Source: Lumbricus terrestris
Lineage: Eukaryota; Annelida; Clitellata; Crassiclitellata; Lumbricidae
Length of the DNA stretch: 64,000 nucleotides
Reading direction: 5' to 3'
NCBI GenBank assembly: GCA_949752735.1
Contig: OX457037.1
Coordinates: 34,923,956-34,987,955 of the forward strand
Shown one piece after another: positions 37,701 through 52,700 of the stretch. A program made the position numbers and the translations under genes. The number at the start of each line of letters is the position of its first letter. Position 1 is the first letter of the stretch. The notes below the pieces were generated by a model. It saw nothing but the letters and a program-made list of their open reading frames with translations. It had not been told where the DNA came from and ran no database searches.

Positions 37701-40700
37701 CCAGACCACTGGGCCAACCACAGAAAAGGCTCGATTCTTCATGGTAGTAGTACGAGCAAAAGGAACTAAGAGGACTCCCTTATCAGAACATAATGATCCC
37801 TTATTCTGTGCAATATTGTGTTAATTTATCCATGTTTTGGTGAAGGGCAAGTGCCAACTGACAACAAATTTGGATCATCTCCAGTTCAGTCAATTAGCAT
37901 CCATACTGATTGAAATTCATCACCTGGAGATTGTTGGACAAGGTTCAGGTAATCTGAGATGGTGTAAGTCATGATTACAGATGGCCGTCAAAATCAAGAC
38001 CACCAGATTTCATACATAAGTTCCTCATTACAAAATATATAAACAACCCATCTACAAAAACCTGGATTTCATGGACTTAAATTGCAATTTTGATTTTGAT
38101 TGCCATAGATCAGATAACCATATCCAAGAGACAGTGCCACGAGATATTCAACATAGAAACCCTATATATCTAAAAATGTACTTTCATTTCCTCACCACAA
38201 GCTTATATAAACACCTAGCCTTGATATAGCTTTTCCTTACAGGGTACAGTACTAAACTTCCTTTTCTATCCTCCAAGACAATAAATCAAACAGGATTGTC
38301 AATATTGTTTAAGCTCGCATAATTAAATAAAAATATATAATCAATGACTCGACATCTTATGAATATTTAATTTAACTCATTATGATAAGATGTATTTTAC
38401 TGTTCACTTCTCTGTATAAATTTGCAGAGTTCTCAAGTTCAAGACTGCTTGAGCTGCATGTTGCCAAATGAGAAGTTCGAATTTAAAAACTGCAAGAGGA
38501 CTTGTATCGAATCATACTCGCGTTTAAATATGTAAATTGTAACACACTTCCTCTAACAAACAAACTTCCATAAATGCAGACAAAGGAAATGAGTCAGCGT
38601 GGACGTAACGATCAGAAACCACGTCTCACTGAATCACCGGTCAGTATTTTCATCAAACAGCCAACTCATCCTTAGAAATAGTAGCTCACATTCAGCGCCT
38701 TTCTATAACCATCATTAGTAAGCAGGACACGTTGTAACCGCTGTAACGTTTAGTCATTACACCATCACCACCAATAACATTTAATTTCCGCAGCCCACAT
38801 CACAGTAGAAGTTGAGTTAACACAGAGAAACAAAGACGTTTTGAGCTGCGATGACTTTAATATTAATGCAAGAAGCACAATGGTCAGGCTGCAGATAGTG
38901 ATCTTCAATACACAAAGCCAGCCGCAGACATTAAATCAAATGAATGTCTTTGTGCGCTTTTTGCCGTCGCTTTTCTTTCTCGGCAGGTCAGGCATAGTCA
39001 CTAAGCAAAAAATAAAAAAACGTGATGTGTGGTTTCAAGGTCCCCTATCACGCACACTCACTGAGTCGTGCCCTTAAGCAAATTCTCAATACATTCGGAA
39101 ACTTATATAGTGCCCCTTCAAGGAAACTACTAAGAAGCGGATTCATGACACCAATGCGCCCAAAAGAACAAACGCACATATAATGCACAGCTTAATGCAC
39201 AACTGCCCTGCACCATCAAACTGATCATAATGTCACTGGATTGTGATATCATATAAACACACGCAAAGTGTCACACACACACACACACACACATATCAAG
39301 AACAATTTTTAAAACTGGTTGAAACAAAGATAAACAGCGCAAATTAGACACGTTTAACATAAACGTGATAATGTGCCAGCTGTTACTGCCTATAAGTTCA
39401 TCCCGACAAAGAGGGATACTTAAGCACATAGGCAAAATGAAAGTGATTTATTATAATGTTATTATAACCTTTCAAATTATAAATACATTGCTGGCCGTTA
39501 AATACGCTTACATCCAATAAAAGTCTTTCCGCAAATCCTGTTTCATTATATGGTAGAGTAAATTTGTTTATAATTACCAAGTAGCTTTCTTCGTCAATAC
39601 CAAATCGCTCACGCAAGTTTCTGAACACTAGGGGGCACCATTCCTTGAACTTGAAATGACTCGGCATGTTGTCCCTACAAAATCATCCAGAAACAATTTC
39701 AACTTTACTCTCTCCACAACTGGAAAATCTGGGTTACTACCCAGTTTGGTTAAAAACAGCTTTAAATCACCATATATTTAATTATCAAATTAACAGAAGA
39801 TCATGGACAGCTGTGAGAAAATCACACATAGCAAATACAATACGTTATCATACAATTCATACAAGTAGGACATTGTAGGCATAAAGCATTAGTTTAGGAA
39901 ATATGGAATGCATGCAGACTATGCGGAGGAAAACGTAGAATAAAAAAATGGTGTGATTAAACTGGTTTCCAGTTGGCAGGTGGTAAAGTTTTTGGCAAAA
40001 CTATTTTTTGGAGATGGTTTAGATAAACCTGGAAACCAGACAGGCTGAATTTTAAAGAAAATAAATCATGATATACACCTACGGCCATTTTGTGGAAACC
40101 ACACTGGCAATGCAACATGTTACAGTTCACATTTAAAGCACTTTAAAACGCACAGTGTGGTCACAAGAAAACTCCATCCCATCCATTACAAAAGTATTCA
40201 TGACTTAGAGCAGTTATAACAGCATCCCTTAAGAAAAACTGTGCAGCAGGCAGGACTATAATGTCAAAAATTTCCCCACTGCTACCAACACTAATTCGAT
40301 TTATGCAGGCAATGAAGCTGAAACGTAGCAAGCCAGCAGACAGCTGCTTCACAGTGCAGCATAGATTACCGTAATTTAAAATGCACAGACAGGCATTTTG
40401 TCATCATTAGCTGACAATTCTTAAGCAGAACAAATCTTTACCACAGTGCAATAAAACAGAGCCAATTGAAATAGGTTTCAAATTCTCAGCTTAGGTTAAC
40501 TTTGTTCCAGTCCGTAGGTGTTATTCACTTTAAAGAAGATGACAAAAATAAATTAACAGGATTAATATAGCTGTGTAGGAGATCATGATAATGTGGATGA
40601 CCACAGAAAGTTTTATGATACAAAGTAAATCGATGTTCACCCGGGATACTGTAGCAATCGATTGGAAAACATAACAGAACGGGATCATCTGGCACTCCAG

Positions 40701-43700
40701 ACATTTTGATATTCTGAACGCGGAATATGTAGTTCACTGGGGACCCATTCCAACTCACAACATAGACAGCTAAACTAGAACTTGCGTCCCTACAGTAACG
40801 TCTTTTTTGTATGTTACAGTATACCAGTCCACGCATATAAGCATACATAAAACTTTTCAAAAAGGTAAACCTTGCATGTATGGGACTAATTACAAATTAA
40901 ATTATCTCAAAGAACGTTTTGTAGAATTTAATCATCACATGAAAAAAGACAAAATAATGGTTGTATATTGCCAAAGGAAACAACATTAAAAGGAGTTCAG
41001 CACTGCAGATAGGATATACCAGTAGGAAATAAGATGAAATACTTTAACCCTTTACCGACCATAGTGTGGTAAAAAGTATGGGAAATCCTATACGTTGGTT
41101 GGTACACGGCTAGTAATGATCTGCATCAGTATCCCATATATTTTAGTGCACATTCGTCATCAAAGGGTAAAATACTTAATAAGCACTGAAGTTGCAAATC
41201 TCAATAGTCCACCAAAACAGCTATTGCAAGAAACATTTTTGGGATGCTAAAATATGCAAATTCATTTACCTTGAGTGTTAAAAAACACGTAAAACAGGGC
41301 TTCACACTGTTCGATAATGTCACATTTCGGATTTCAATATACGAGATGAAACTCCAGAAAAAAAGGACTGAATGAATTTGAGAATTTATGTGCTCTTCAG
41401 CTTGTGCTGCAACCGTCACATCACCAAAACTGCTAACAGATTAGTTTTTGAATTAATTCTTACCAAAGTAAAATTGATCTACCACAATCTATGAGAACTG
41501 GTAATTTCCTACAGGGAGAAATATTTAACTAAAACACAGTATCAAGTTCAGTAAAAAAAACGGCTGCATAGTTGCTAGTCTTATACCAAAAAGTAACAAG
41601 TACTTAGCAATTATATCAATGGACAACTAAAAAAACTTTTATTCATTCAACATTCAGCAATAACCAAGTTACTATCAATCCCTGACTGTATTTAGAACTC
41701 TGCCACTAGTTGCACTCTATCAGTGCCAGTCCCAAGCCTGGATAAAGGAGGAGGGCATCGCTAATGGTCTTTGTTACCACACAGCGATGTTAAACTGCAA
41801 CTACCACCACCTGACTGTATTTACAACTCGCATGTCAGCAATCTACATGGCAGGAAACACTCAACTGATTTCTAAGTCCTGAGTCAGGTCAGCTGCCAGC
41901 ATCATCAATGCCAGCATCATCTAACAATTGATGAATTTTATTCCTTTAAATGTTATACAGCAACAACGCCGCAACATAAACCAACTATATAACTAGTTAC
42001 CAAATTTAACTCAAAACAGCTACTCTGATTACAAGCATGTTGAATGACAAGATTACCCTATATAGAACTAAATGAATCTCACACACACACATATACACAC
42101 ACACACGCGCGAGCGCACACACACACACAATACATGTAAAACTATGAGTCACTTAGGGGTCACTGTACTTGAACACCCATACAAACTAAATTAATCAGAT
42201 GTTTTTATGCAATCATCTCACTGGATAATGAGCACACCAGTGTCCAGTGCGCATTACTAATTTAACAGCACAACACTGTGATCAAAATAGCTTCTTTACT
42301 GGATCTACTGATACCCAATGGTTATACATGTAGTGATACATTGCTTACTATATGGTTGCTTTTCGTGTTTAACGTGTTGATTTATGTAATGCGCAACTGT
42401 CTGCATGCAGTTTTATCTACACCAAATCCAAAGTGGCCAATATCCTGCGGTGCTCGCATTAGATGTATAAACAATCATTTCGCATGGACCAATCTAATTC
42501 TGACAGGTCATTGCACATATGCAACTAGAACCCGGAACACATGACGGGTAGAAGGCTGGGTAATTTATGACTACTGGCTCTGAACTCTATCTATATTGCT
42601 TAATGATCCCAAACACACAATTACATGCACATGAGACCATGCCTCAGAATTTGTGGTCAACAGACATGTATGTTTTCCCCATGTACAGTCAATGCAGTAA
42701 CCACTGAAAATGATTGTATGGCAAATCGATATATGGCCGTATTATGATGTACAATTGTACATCGATTTGGATACATTATCATGATGCACTTAGGGAAAGA
42801 TCTTCTCAATTTGCGCATCGACACTGCTTCCATACACTCAGATTCTTTTTCTTCAAAGTCTATGTTTCAGATGAACTATTCGTGTCTGTGCTGAATTTAC
42901 TCAGCCCTTGATATTTGTACCGAATAGATTTACAATAATTACGATTTCTCTCACTTACTGGATTTGGATTTCAACTGAACTGTGCTTCTCCACACAACTT
43001 TAATTTCAGCTGAAGTTTCGCGGTCAATGCCTCAAGCACTACGGTAAAGGAGCTACAAAAGCTTTAGCTTGGACAGGATCATAGATATGGCCTGGCCGTT
43101 ATTTATCAGATCTGACTGCGATGCAAGCCGGTCTATGCATGTTATACATGTTGAAAAAAAGGTTTACTCATATGAACAAATTCAAATCGTTAGCGCCTAT
43201 GCAGCATTTGCACGCAGAAAACCTTGAGATTGGTTCTTCCACAATAACCCTGAGTGCTTTTTTTAACAGTGCACCAATTGTCCACCACAGTAACCTGTCG
43301 CTATAGCAGACAACCTTGAGATTGGTTCTTCCACAATAACCCCGAGTGCTTTTCTTTGACAGTGCACTGATTGTCCACCACAGCCACCTGTCGCTAGCAG
43401 GCAACGGCCTTGTGACGTACCATCGATGAATTTCCAAGCAACAATGATCCAGCAGCATACACATAGATACACCACAATACAATACAATATACAATACAAT
43501 ACAACTGCAATTTGATAAATGGCCGATTGGCCGTTCTTCCAAAGTTCAGACGCGCATACATGACCACATGAATGACACATGACCACATGAATGACACATG
43601 ACGACGTGAATGACACACGACCACATGAATGACACATGACCACATGAATGACACATGACCACATGAATGACACATGACCACATGAATGACACATGACCAC

Positions 43701-46700
43701 ATGAATGACACATGACCACATGAATGACACATGACCACATGAATGACACATGACCACAAGAATGACACATGACCACATGAATGACACATGACCACATGAA
43801 TGACACATGACCACATGAATGACACATGACCACATGAATGACACATGACCACATGAATGACACATGACCACATGAATGACACATGAGCACATGAATGACA
43901 CATGACCACATGAATGAAACATGACCACATGAATGACACATGACCACATGAATGACACATAACCACATGAATGACACATGACCCCATGAATGACACATGA
44001 CCACATGAATGACACATGACCACATGAGAGAACATCGACGGCTCAGAGCAAATGCTCAAAATCCTACATGGTAACTGAACGCCTGCATTGAGGTTAGAAC
44101 CTCCATTCTCCATGCTAAAGCCGAGAATTCTAACGTCTGACCAATCACTGGCAATCAGCCATAGTCCACACACAACCATTAGCCGCACAAAGGTTAAAGG
44201 TCAGCTGATGATGACAGCGATCATGTGCTGTGAGTCAGAAAGTTAATTTTCACCCAATTTGTCTGCTCAGAAAAACAATGAGGAATAAATTATGGGTCTG
44301 GAATAAAGTCAGACTGTGCTTTGTCGGTAGTGGACGTGGGATTTCAAAGGCGGGCTATTATTCCCTTCAGGGACCTAGGCAGAAGATCTCCACCACTTGT
44401 GTGCACAGCATTCAACTAGGAACAAAGCTAGTCACAATTAAAATTTGCAGCATCAAATTAGGCTAGTGACAAATGCCCTTGAGATTCTCATAAAAAGCTG
44501 TGATACAAATTATTATTGAACAGATACAAAAGGAGACTTCAAAAATAATCGAAAGCTTGGTGTTTCCTTTATACATGTAATTTCTCTATATTTTAAGGAA
44601 ATTCACAGCAGTTTAGTGTTGAGAAAAAATCGCAAGTATGTGCATCATTCATATGCTGCATAATGTTTAATGTTGTGCATATTAATAAAGTGTTCGTGCG
44701 TGAGTGTGTATGTATGTGTTTGGGTGTGCATGAGTTCAGAAGGCAGAATATAAGCATTTGAGTTTGTCATTTTGACTTTTAAGCATAAATTGTACCCACG
44801 ATTAACTAGTATGGTAATAAGTTAGTTAAGGAAATGTCGGTCTGCTGAGTACTCAATTACAGTCTAGCTTCAGAAATTTTATAATTAGACTGAGTTAGAT
44901 GAAGAAAGTTTACACTTGACACTTATAAACTCATTAAAACTGGCTGTTTCCTATTAGTAATTGTTTGTCATCTTTATTATTGGGTCAACACATCCAAACA
45001 AAATATAAATATTATTATATATAATAAATTTATATATATAATTATATACGTTATATATTATATATACACATTGCACATACAATGTATATATATACTATAT
45101 AGTATTGTTGGGTTCACTTGCTCTAGTCTAGAAGATGATGAGTAATACTCAGGTCCGTAATGTAAAATAACATCGATTTATTCAATAACAGAGCAGTCTG
45201 ACAAGGAGTAGGTTAACGTTACCCAAAGCTGACATGAAGTACGACCGATACAGCTGATTCGACAGAGCTGACGTGAAGACACACCAGGCTAACGGAGCCC
45301 AAAGGAAGACGGATGTAGGCCAGTTCACCAACGGGGTGGGACGGCAATCGAAGAAGACAAACGTCGTAGAACACGAACCACACGCCACGCTCAACAGGAG
45401 TCGAACACACACCACAGAGTAGACCCACGACAAGAAGCAAGCCCCTACAGTAGTAGCCCTTTAAATAGGCCCTGCCCTTCCCTCAACTCCCACATAGTCA
45501 AGGAGAGTCCAAGTAAGGAAGCCCAGAGGGGTAATAGGTAGCTAACACTCACATACCCCCCCACCAGAACATGAGGAGTCCAACGGGGACGACGAACTAT
45601 ACGAACAATGCTACGCCTAAATGCAAAATCACTCAGTACAAGCCATTACACGTACTAAGCAATTCAGCAAGACTTAACTAAATAATGCATCGCACTCATA
45701 AATAACGTAAGAGTCCGATATAATCATGATCTGAATACACAAACTTCATATAACCCAAATCATCAGTTCACACGTAATCACGATATATATACATACACAT
45801 CAATAGTTCAAATGTCCAAAAAACTATATCTGAAACACAAGAAAAAATTTGGACACCAACTGGTGTATCAAAAATGAACCAAAATGTATAATGGTCATCG
45901 GCACAAGCCACCCTACACTACAGACACACTGAAGAGTTCATTGCCGAAGAATTCCGTGCTTTCCTTTTATGACAGAACGTTCCATTGAAACTGTTTCTGG
46001 ACAGTGTTTGACTTTTCCTGACAGAATGTTCCATTGAAACTGTTTCTGGACAGTGTTTGACTTTTCATGACAGAACGTTCCATGGAAACTGTTTCTGGAC
46101 AGTGTTTGACTTTTCATGACAGAATGTTCCATTGACATACGACGAGGATAGACGTACCAGAGAGCATCTCTAGCACGCCCGACGACTCCGCTGTGAGGAG
46201 ACAAGTGGAGACACTGATTGACGTGTGCCCTCACCCGCTCCCACTCACATTACGCAGATGGACGACTCAGAATGTCCGGCAGAACATTCCATTCGCCTGG
46301 ACGATGTCTAATGTCCAAGTTGTACTGTTCAAGCTCCAAACTCCATCGCAAGAGCTTCATATTTTTGTTCGCCATCTGATGGATGAACTGCAAAGGTTTA
46401 TGATCGGTGAACACCAGGACGACTGCGGATCCAAAGTAGACACTAAAGGCCCGCAAGGCGACCATCAGTGCCAGCGCTTCCTTCTCTATGGTCGAATAGC
46501 GAATCTCCTGCGGCAGCAGCTTCCGACTCAAATAGCAGATCGGGTGTTCCAATCCATCCTTCATCTGAAACAAGCACGCTCCCAGACAGAATTGAGAAGC
46601 ATCAACACCCACACAAAACTGTTTAGTAAAGTCAGGAGGTATTAAGATAGGTCTAGAAGCCAGATGAGATTTTAGATCAAGAAAAGCAACCTCCGCTTCC

Positions 46701-49700
46701 TCATTCCATCTAAAAGGAATCCCTTTCTTTGTCAAAGCCGTGAGCGGCAAAGTAATATCAGAGAAATGAGGCAAGTACCTCTGATAGTATCCCGCTAATC
46801 CTAAGAACGATTGCACCTGTTTATCCACCCTCGCCATTTTCTCAGGATTTAACCTGTAAGGGTATTGTCGAACAGGGCGAGCACCTTCAACCAAATCAAT
46901 TCTATGAGACACCATAGATGTTTTACCCGGTACTTCACTAAACACATGTGCAAAGTCATGCAAAACATCCCGCAATTCCGCACGACATTCAGCAGACACT
47001 TCACATTGTAAGACCTTATCCTCTAAAGTCACATCATTCATCCTCACATCCGGATTTACCACCAACACAGAAGCCACCACCTCCTCATTCGGTCGCTCAT
47101 ACACCACATCCATACGATCCACATAGCGCTTCATCAGATTCACATGTACCACCCGTTCCGTTTTTCTTCGATCCGGGGTACTCACTAAATAATCGACCGG
47201 ACCAAGTCGACGTACAACCACATACGGTCCACAATATTTGGTCTGTAAAGGTTTACCCACCAACGGAATCAAGAGTAAAACCTTTTCACCTTCCTCAAAA
47301 GACACAGCACGTGACTGCTTATCATACAGTTGCTTCGATTTACTTTTCGCATCAACAGCATTTTCACCAGCAAGTTTCAATCCAACACGCATACGTTCAC
47401 GTAATTGTAAAACATAGTCAATCACGTTCTTGCCAGACACTTCATGTACAACATCTTTCGCCAACCATTCTTCCTTCATCAATTGCAACATGCCACGCAC
47501 ATTTCTGCCATACATCAAATCAAAAGCAGAAAAGCCAGTACCCTGTACCGGAACCTCTCTATATGCAAACAAGATCCACGGCAACATTGCATCCCAAGAA
47601 CCCGGATATGTTTCAGCCAACGCCTTCAACATATCTTTCATAGTACGATGAAAGCGTTCGCACGAGCCATTCGTTTGTGGTCTATAAGGACTAGTTTTCA
47701 ACTGCACAATACCACATTCATGCACAAACACTTGCATCAAATCAGACATGAATTCTGAGCCACAATCAGATAACAATTCTTTCGGAAATCCGAAAAGCGA
47801 AAAAACTTCACACAAACATTTAGCCACATCCTGCGCCGTATGATTCTTCAACGGAAACGCAAATGGAAAATGGGAAGCCAAATCAATGACCGTGAGAATA
47901 AACCTATTCCCCGTTCCCTCACATACACTCAATGGGCCTACGATATCCATTGCCAAGCGTTGAAACACTTCCTCCATTACAGGCATACTGACCATGGGCG
48001 CCCTATAATTTCTGTTTCCTTTGCCTAAGCGTTGACACACATCACATGAACGACAATACTCACGAACGTCTCGATTCACATGAGGCCACCAGAAATGCTT
48101 CGTCAACCGATCCAGTGTCTTTCTAGTACCCAAATGCCCAGCCGCTGGTATATCATGGGCCACATGCAACAACTTCTGTCTTAAGTCACGAGGCACAACT
48201 ATTTGTACCACACCCATTCCTAATGGTGTACACTTCTCCTCCCATCGACGCACCAAGACCTCGTCCACCAACGCATACGGTTGTACACGCCCACCGACAG
48301 ACACCGTCTCGTCTACTTGTGCATACAATGGTCTCAATTCAGGACACCGGCGCTGGCGCAATATTAATTCCTGTCGGCTAACATATAGCTCCGATCTTTC
48401 TGTCACAACAGATTCTGTCGCTGCAAATAAACTCGATAAGTCGCCTTCATCGAAATTCATTCGTTCAACTTGTCTGTCAATTATTTCACCTGGCGTTCGC
48501 TCTTGGTCGGCCGACTCCGTACTTTGACCCACTATCTCCGACTGCTCGGGCGCCGCTTCACTGCACCCCGCCGTCTCCCTCTCACTCTGTCTCACTGCAT
48601 GTGCTCTAGCCTGTGCACGAGTCGTCACCGCGACCTCCAACACCTGTCCTGCCAGCGCTGTATCATTACCCACAATGCAATGCACCCCAGCCATTGGAAG
48701 TGAATTCATTAGACAGCATAACACCTCACCTTGAACAAATGCACAATCAACATTCACTTTCACCAGAGGACATTCCACAATAGAACCAGATATACCTCTG
48801 AGTAATCTCGTTTCATTCATGTGTACAAACTCATGCTCATTCAACCATTCATTAGACACCAAAGACTGCAGCGCTCCACTGTCCCTCAAGAATACCGCCT
48901 CCTTTCGTGCACCCTCATCATCAATTACACATCCAATCACACAAAATGGTGCATACAGTTTATCAACAGATTCAATTGGCTTCGGAAAACTCTGTGGTTT
49001 AACAGGCGCCGAAACAGTCTGAACCAAACCCACAGGTTTCGCACCCCTCCAATTTTCCATTTGAGTCCCCTCCTTTCGTTTTAATTTCCAACAACTGGCC
49101 TTCGTATGACCTGGCGCTCTACAAAATGCGCACGTGACCGGTTCCCCAAAACCAGTGACGTCATCATTTTCCCGCACAGGCTTATTAAACCCATACGTTC
49201 CTCTTTGAGGCGAACGTCTACCCCAATTTGTATCACGACGCGTACCATCCTTGTACCCCACGCCTTGACGCTCCCATACATCTTTCTTCTCACTTTCATC
49301 AGATGAGAATCCTCGTGTACGGTCGAAAAAATCCCTGCGGAACCCCCCAGAATAATGGTTCGGCCCCTGCTTGTATAACACTGCATATTCATCCGCTAAA
49401 CGTGCAGCACTTGCAACAGTATCAGGACTCTTATCTATCAGCCACCTGTGTACTTCAATAGGTAACGCTTGTACAAACTGCTCCATGAGAATTACCTCTT
49501 TAAATTTTGCTAACTCCTCCCACGAGTTTGTACCCTCAATCCATCTCTGAAAAGGACTCTGCAGTCGAAATGCATAATTCGCATACGTTTCCCTCGGTTC
49601 TTTTCGCAACCCCCGAAATTTCTTTCGATAAAATTCCGGAATACGTTCGTACGCCGTCAATAGCGCACTCTTCACAATATCATATTGGACGCACTCCTCC

Positions 49701-52700
49701 AACGATAAAGCCGCAAAAACTTTCGCCGCCTTCCCCGACAACTGTGGCTGTAGGAGGGACGACCATTTTCCCATCGGAATTTGATGCAACGTCATTGCTT
49801 GCTCAAACGCCGCAAAATAATGTTCGATATCGGCCGAATCAAATTTTGGCACAAATTTCAGAGCTGCCCCAAAACGCAAATCCTCATTTCCATGCGCTGG
49901 TCGTTCGACAGCACCACCTCCTTCTATTCTCCGTCCGTCCATTTCTAATCTCTGCTTCTCAAATTCCATATTCATTCGTTTCTCCTCCATGTCAAATCTC
50001 CTTTTCGTCTCCTCTGCTTCAATCCTCAATTTATTCTCCTCTCTCTCTGCTTCAATCCTCAATTTATTCTCCTCTGCTGCAATCTGCATTTTCTTCTCCT
50101 CTCTCTCTGCTTCAATTTGCATTTTCTTCTCCTCGAATCTCATTCGCTCCTTCTCTCTCTCCCACTCTCTGTCCTCTTTTAAGTGCAAGCGCTCTAACTC
50201 GGCCTCCTCTTTCTTAGCCTGTGCCTTAAGTTTCCAAGCTGCACTACCCAATTTCGGTGACAATGGTTTCATAGCCATTCTCCTCACCTGTGACCTAGAC
50301 ACGTCCTCCACTTCCTCACCATATGTCTCACTCACCAGTCGAAGTGTGTCACTTGGTATGTCTCTGACATCCCCAAATTCAGGAATTAACTCCTCCTCTA
50401 ACGACGCCATTTTACCTCTACGCCCTGTCGACTATTCGACGTGCAGACCAACGCACAGCGCAAAAAATTCACCCACGACAGCTCACTTCAAAACTGTCTC
50501 GACCAAATTTACAAAACTCGCAAAACTCAATATCGCAAAACGTCGAAATTTCCCGCACTAATTTTCCCGACCTAATTCTCCAAAAACAACAACCATTGAC
50601 CTGTCTTCACGGCCAACCACCATATACCACTTTTCCAACGGAATTACCACCGTACTATTCGCTAAATTTCACGGAAACAACGCCCCTTTTTGACGCAAAT
50701 TTCAAATTATCGTGAAAAAAATCCCGAGAGACCCCATCTGTTGGGTTCACTTGCTCTAGTCTAGAAGATGATGAGTAATACTCAGGTCCGTAATGTAAAA
50801 TAACATCGATTTATTCAATAACAGAGCAGTCTGACAAGGAGTAGGTTAACGTTACCCAAAGCTGACATGAAGTACGACCGATACAGCTGATTCGACAGAG
50901 CTGACGTGAAGACACACCAGGCTAACGGAGCCCAAAGGAAGACGGATGTAGGCCAGTTCACCAACGGGGTGGGACGGCAATCGAAGAAGACAAACGTCGT
51001 AGAACACGAACCACACGCCACGCTCAACAGGAGTCGAACACACACCACAGAGTAGACCCACGACAAGAAGCAAGCCCCTACAGTAGTAGCCCTTTAAATA
51101 GGCCCTGCCCTTCCCTCAACTCCCACATAGTCAAGGAGAGTCCAAGTAAGGAAGCCCAGAGGGGTAATAGGTAGCTAACACTCACAGTATACACATACAC
51201 ATATATATATATTATATAGTTTATGCATTGTCTGGTGCAAACAAAAGAAAGCAACATTATCATGGCAATCGCATAACAACTGTACAGCAGGGTTGCTGCA
51301 TCCTAAATGCACACACCAGTTAAAAAATTACACCAGGCTCTAATGCGTAATTAAAAATGCACAAAAGAGTTAAAAATTATCACCGGCTTTGAGGTGTAAT
51401 TGAACTCGGTGTGACTAAACTTAACTGATGGTAGGAATTTTTTAACAGTGCAAAAATAGGCAATAAAATCTAGGATTAATTGCTTTGCTAATTATGACAG
51501 CAGCACAGTACCAATTAATAGCATATCACCATCATTAGTAGTCTGACAGACAGAGATAAAATTTAGCCTAGCACAAAAATAATATTATATCAATTACTGG
51601 CTCTCCACCAAGCCATTTCAACAACATACGGAACTGCTGAGTCGTAATCAACCACTAATGAACTAAGAGATAAAGATAAAAATATCAGAAATGATGAAAA
51701 GCAACGGTCCATGAATAAGCACACAACAATGGAGGATTAAGTTGCAATGAAAACGCCAACATTCAACAACATGTGGAAAGAATGCCTGCGGGACAGAATC
51801 CCACACGGCTTACTACACACACAATTTAACATGTTGACTGCCAAGTATGAGTTAACTCGCACTTCAGCCAGTCATTTAACATGGCGTGTAGGCGGTCAAT
51901 GTGTTACAGGAAAAAGACACAAACTTAGGAAGACCACAACTATGCTGGACAGAAAGAACAGAAAAAGACGTCACAAATTATGCCGCCGTAAGGTTGTGGG
52001 TTTGAATCCGCCTCAAGCCATCGCTTAGGGAACCTGAGCAAGTCGTCTACTCACAATTGCTCATGCGTTTCGATGTGTAACTCCGATTCAATGTCTGTGC
52101 TGTAGTCGGGAGTGCCTCTGAGTAGAAGTCTTGAAGAGAAGCTATAATAAGCGCTCGTACATACAAGCACATACATGATATATCAAACAGCTAAACAACC
52201 AAGGCCGTAGCTAGGGGGGTGTTTTGGGTGTTTGAACACCCCTCCCCCAAATGGAAAATGCAAAAAAAATAATATAATGCATTTACGAGCACATGATGTA
52301 AAAACCATGAAATAAAACCATGAAAACACCCCCCGAAATGGAGAAATGGGAGAAAGAGAATGCTGGAGGACTAAAAAGGTCATCAGTTTTTTAGGAAGGG
52401 AAATGGGTGAGTGAAACACCCCCCGAAATCAAATCCTGGCCCCGGCCTTGTAAACAACTGTGAGATTAACAAGTGTATGGACAGAATGGATATCTCTTTC
52501 AGTACCGTAAGTTCTCTTATGAATCATGGCTTCACTAAATAGGAAACTGTTGTACAAGCAACAGCAGCTGTTGACTGAACTGAGTTAACATCAAGGTCTT
52601 CAGGATTGATAAAAGAATGCAATACCAGGAATGGCTTCAAAGAGATTCATTTGTTTCCAATGAATGTCAGACACATTCCAACCTTATTATAGCACTATCT

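Larger units (their letters stand above)
45106..51186 (-). mobile_element. Gmr1-like Ty3/Gypsy LTR retrotransposon, 6081 bp
   Basis: A complete element in PIP4K2 intron 2, in the same orientation as the host gene. Both ends carry a 448-bp TG...CA LTR, and I found no difference between the two by eye. The bases GTAT precede the left LTR (45102-45105) and follow the right one (51187-51190), a 4-bp target duplication. A primer-binding-like site, polypurine tract and single Gag-Pol ORF are in the expected places. Integrase comes before reverse transcriptase, the order reported for Gmr1-like elements of deuterostomes rather than the usual Gypsy order. The reverse transcriptase core is deleted, so this copy could move only with help. 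Identical LTRs indicate very recent insertion. Confidence 0.95.

Noticed and set aside
43263..44188. Overlapping 159-264-residue frames with [14 protein letters not shown] repeats
   Set aside because: They come from a stop-free 19-bp satellite read in all three frames; amino-acid composition and period follow from the DNA unit.
45182..45440. 73- and 83-residue frames present in both LTRs
   Set aside because: Duplicated only because the LTRs are identical; they lie in the non-coding LTR.
46948..50561. Plus-strand frames of 60-236 residues opposite Gag-Pol
   Set aside because: Antisense shadows of the Gag-Pol ORF with no domain signature.
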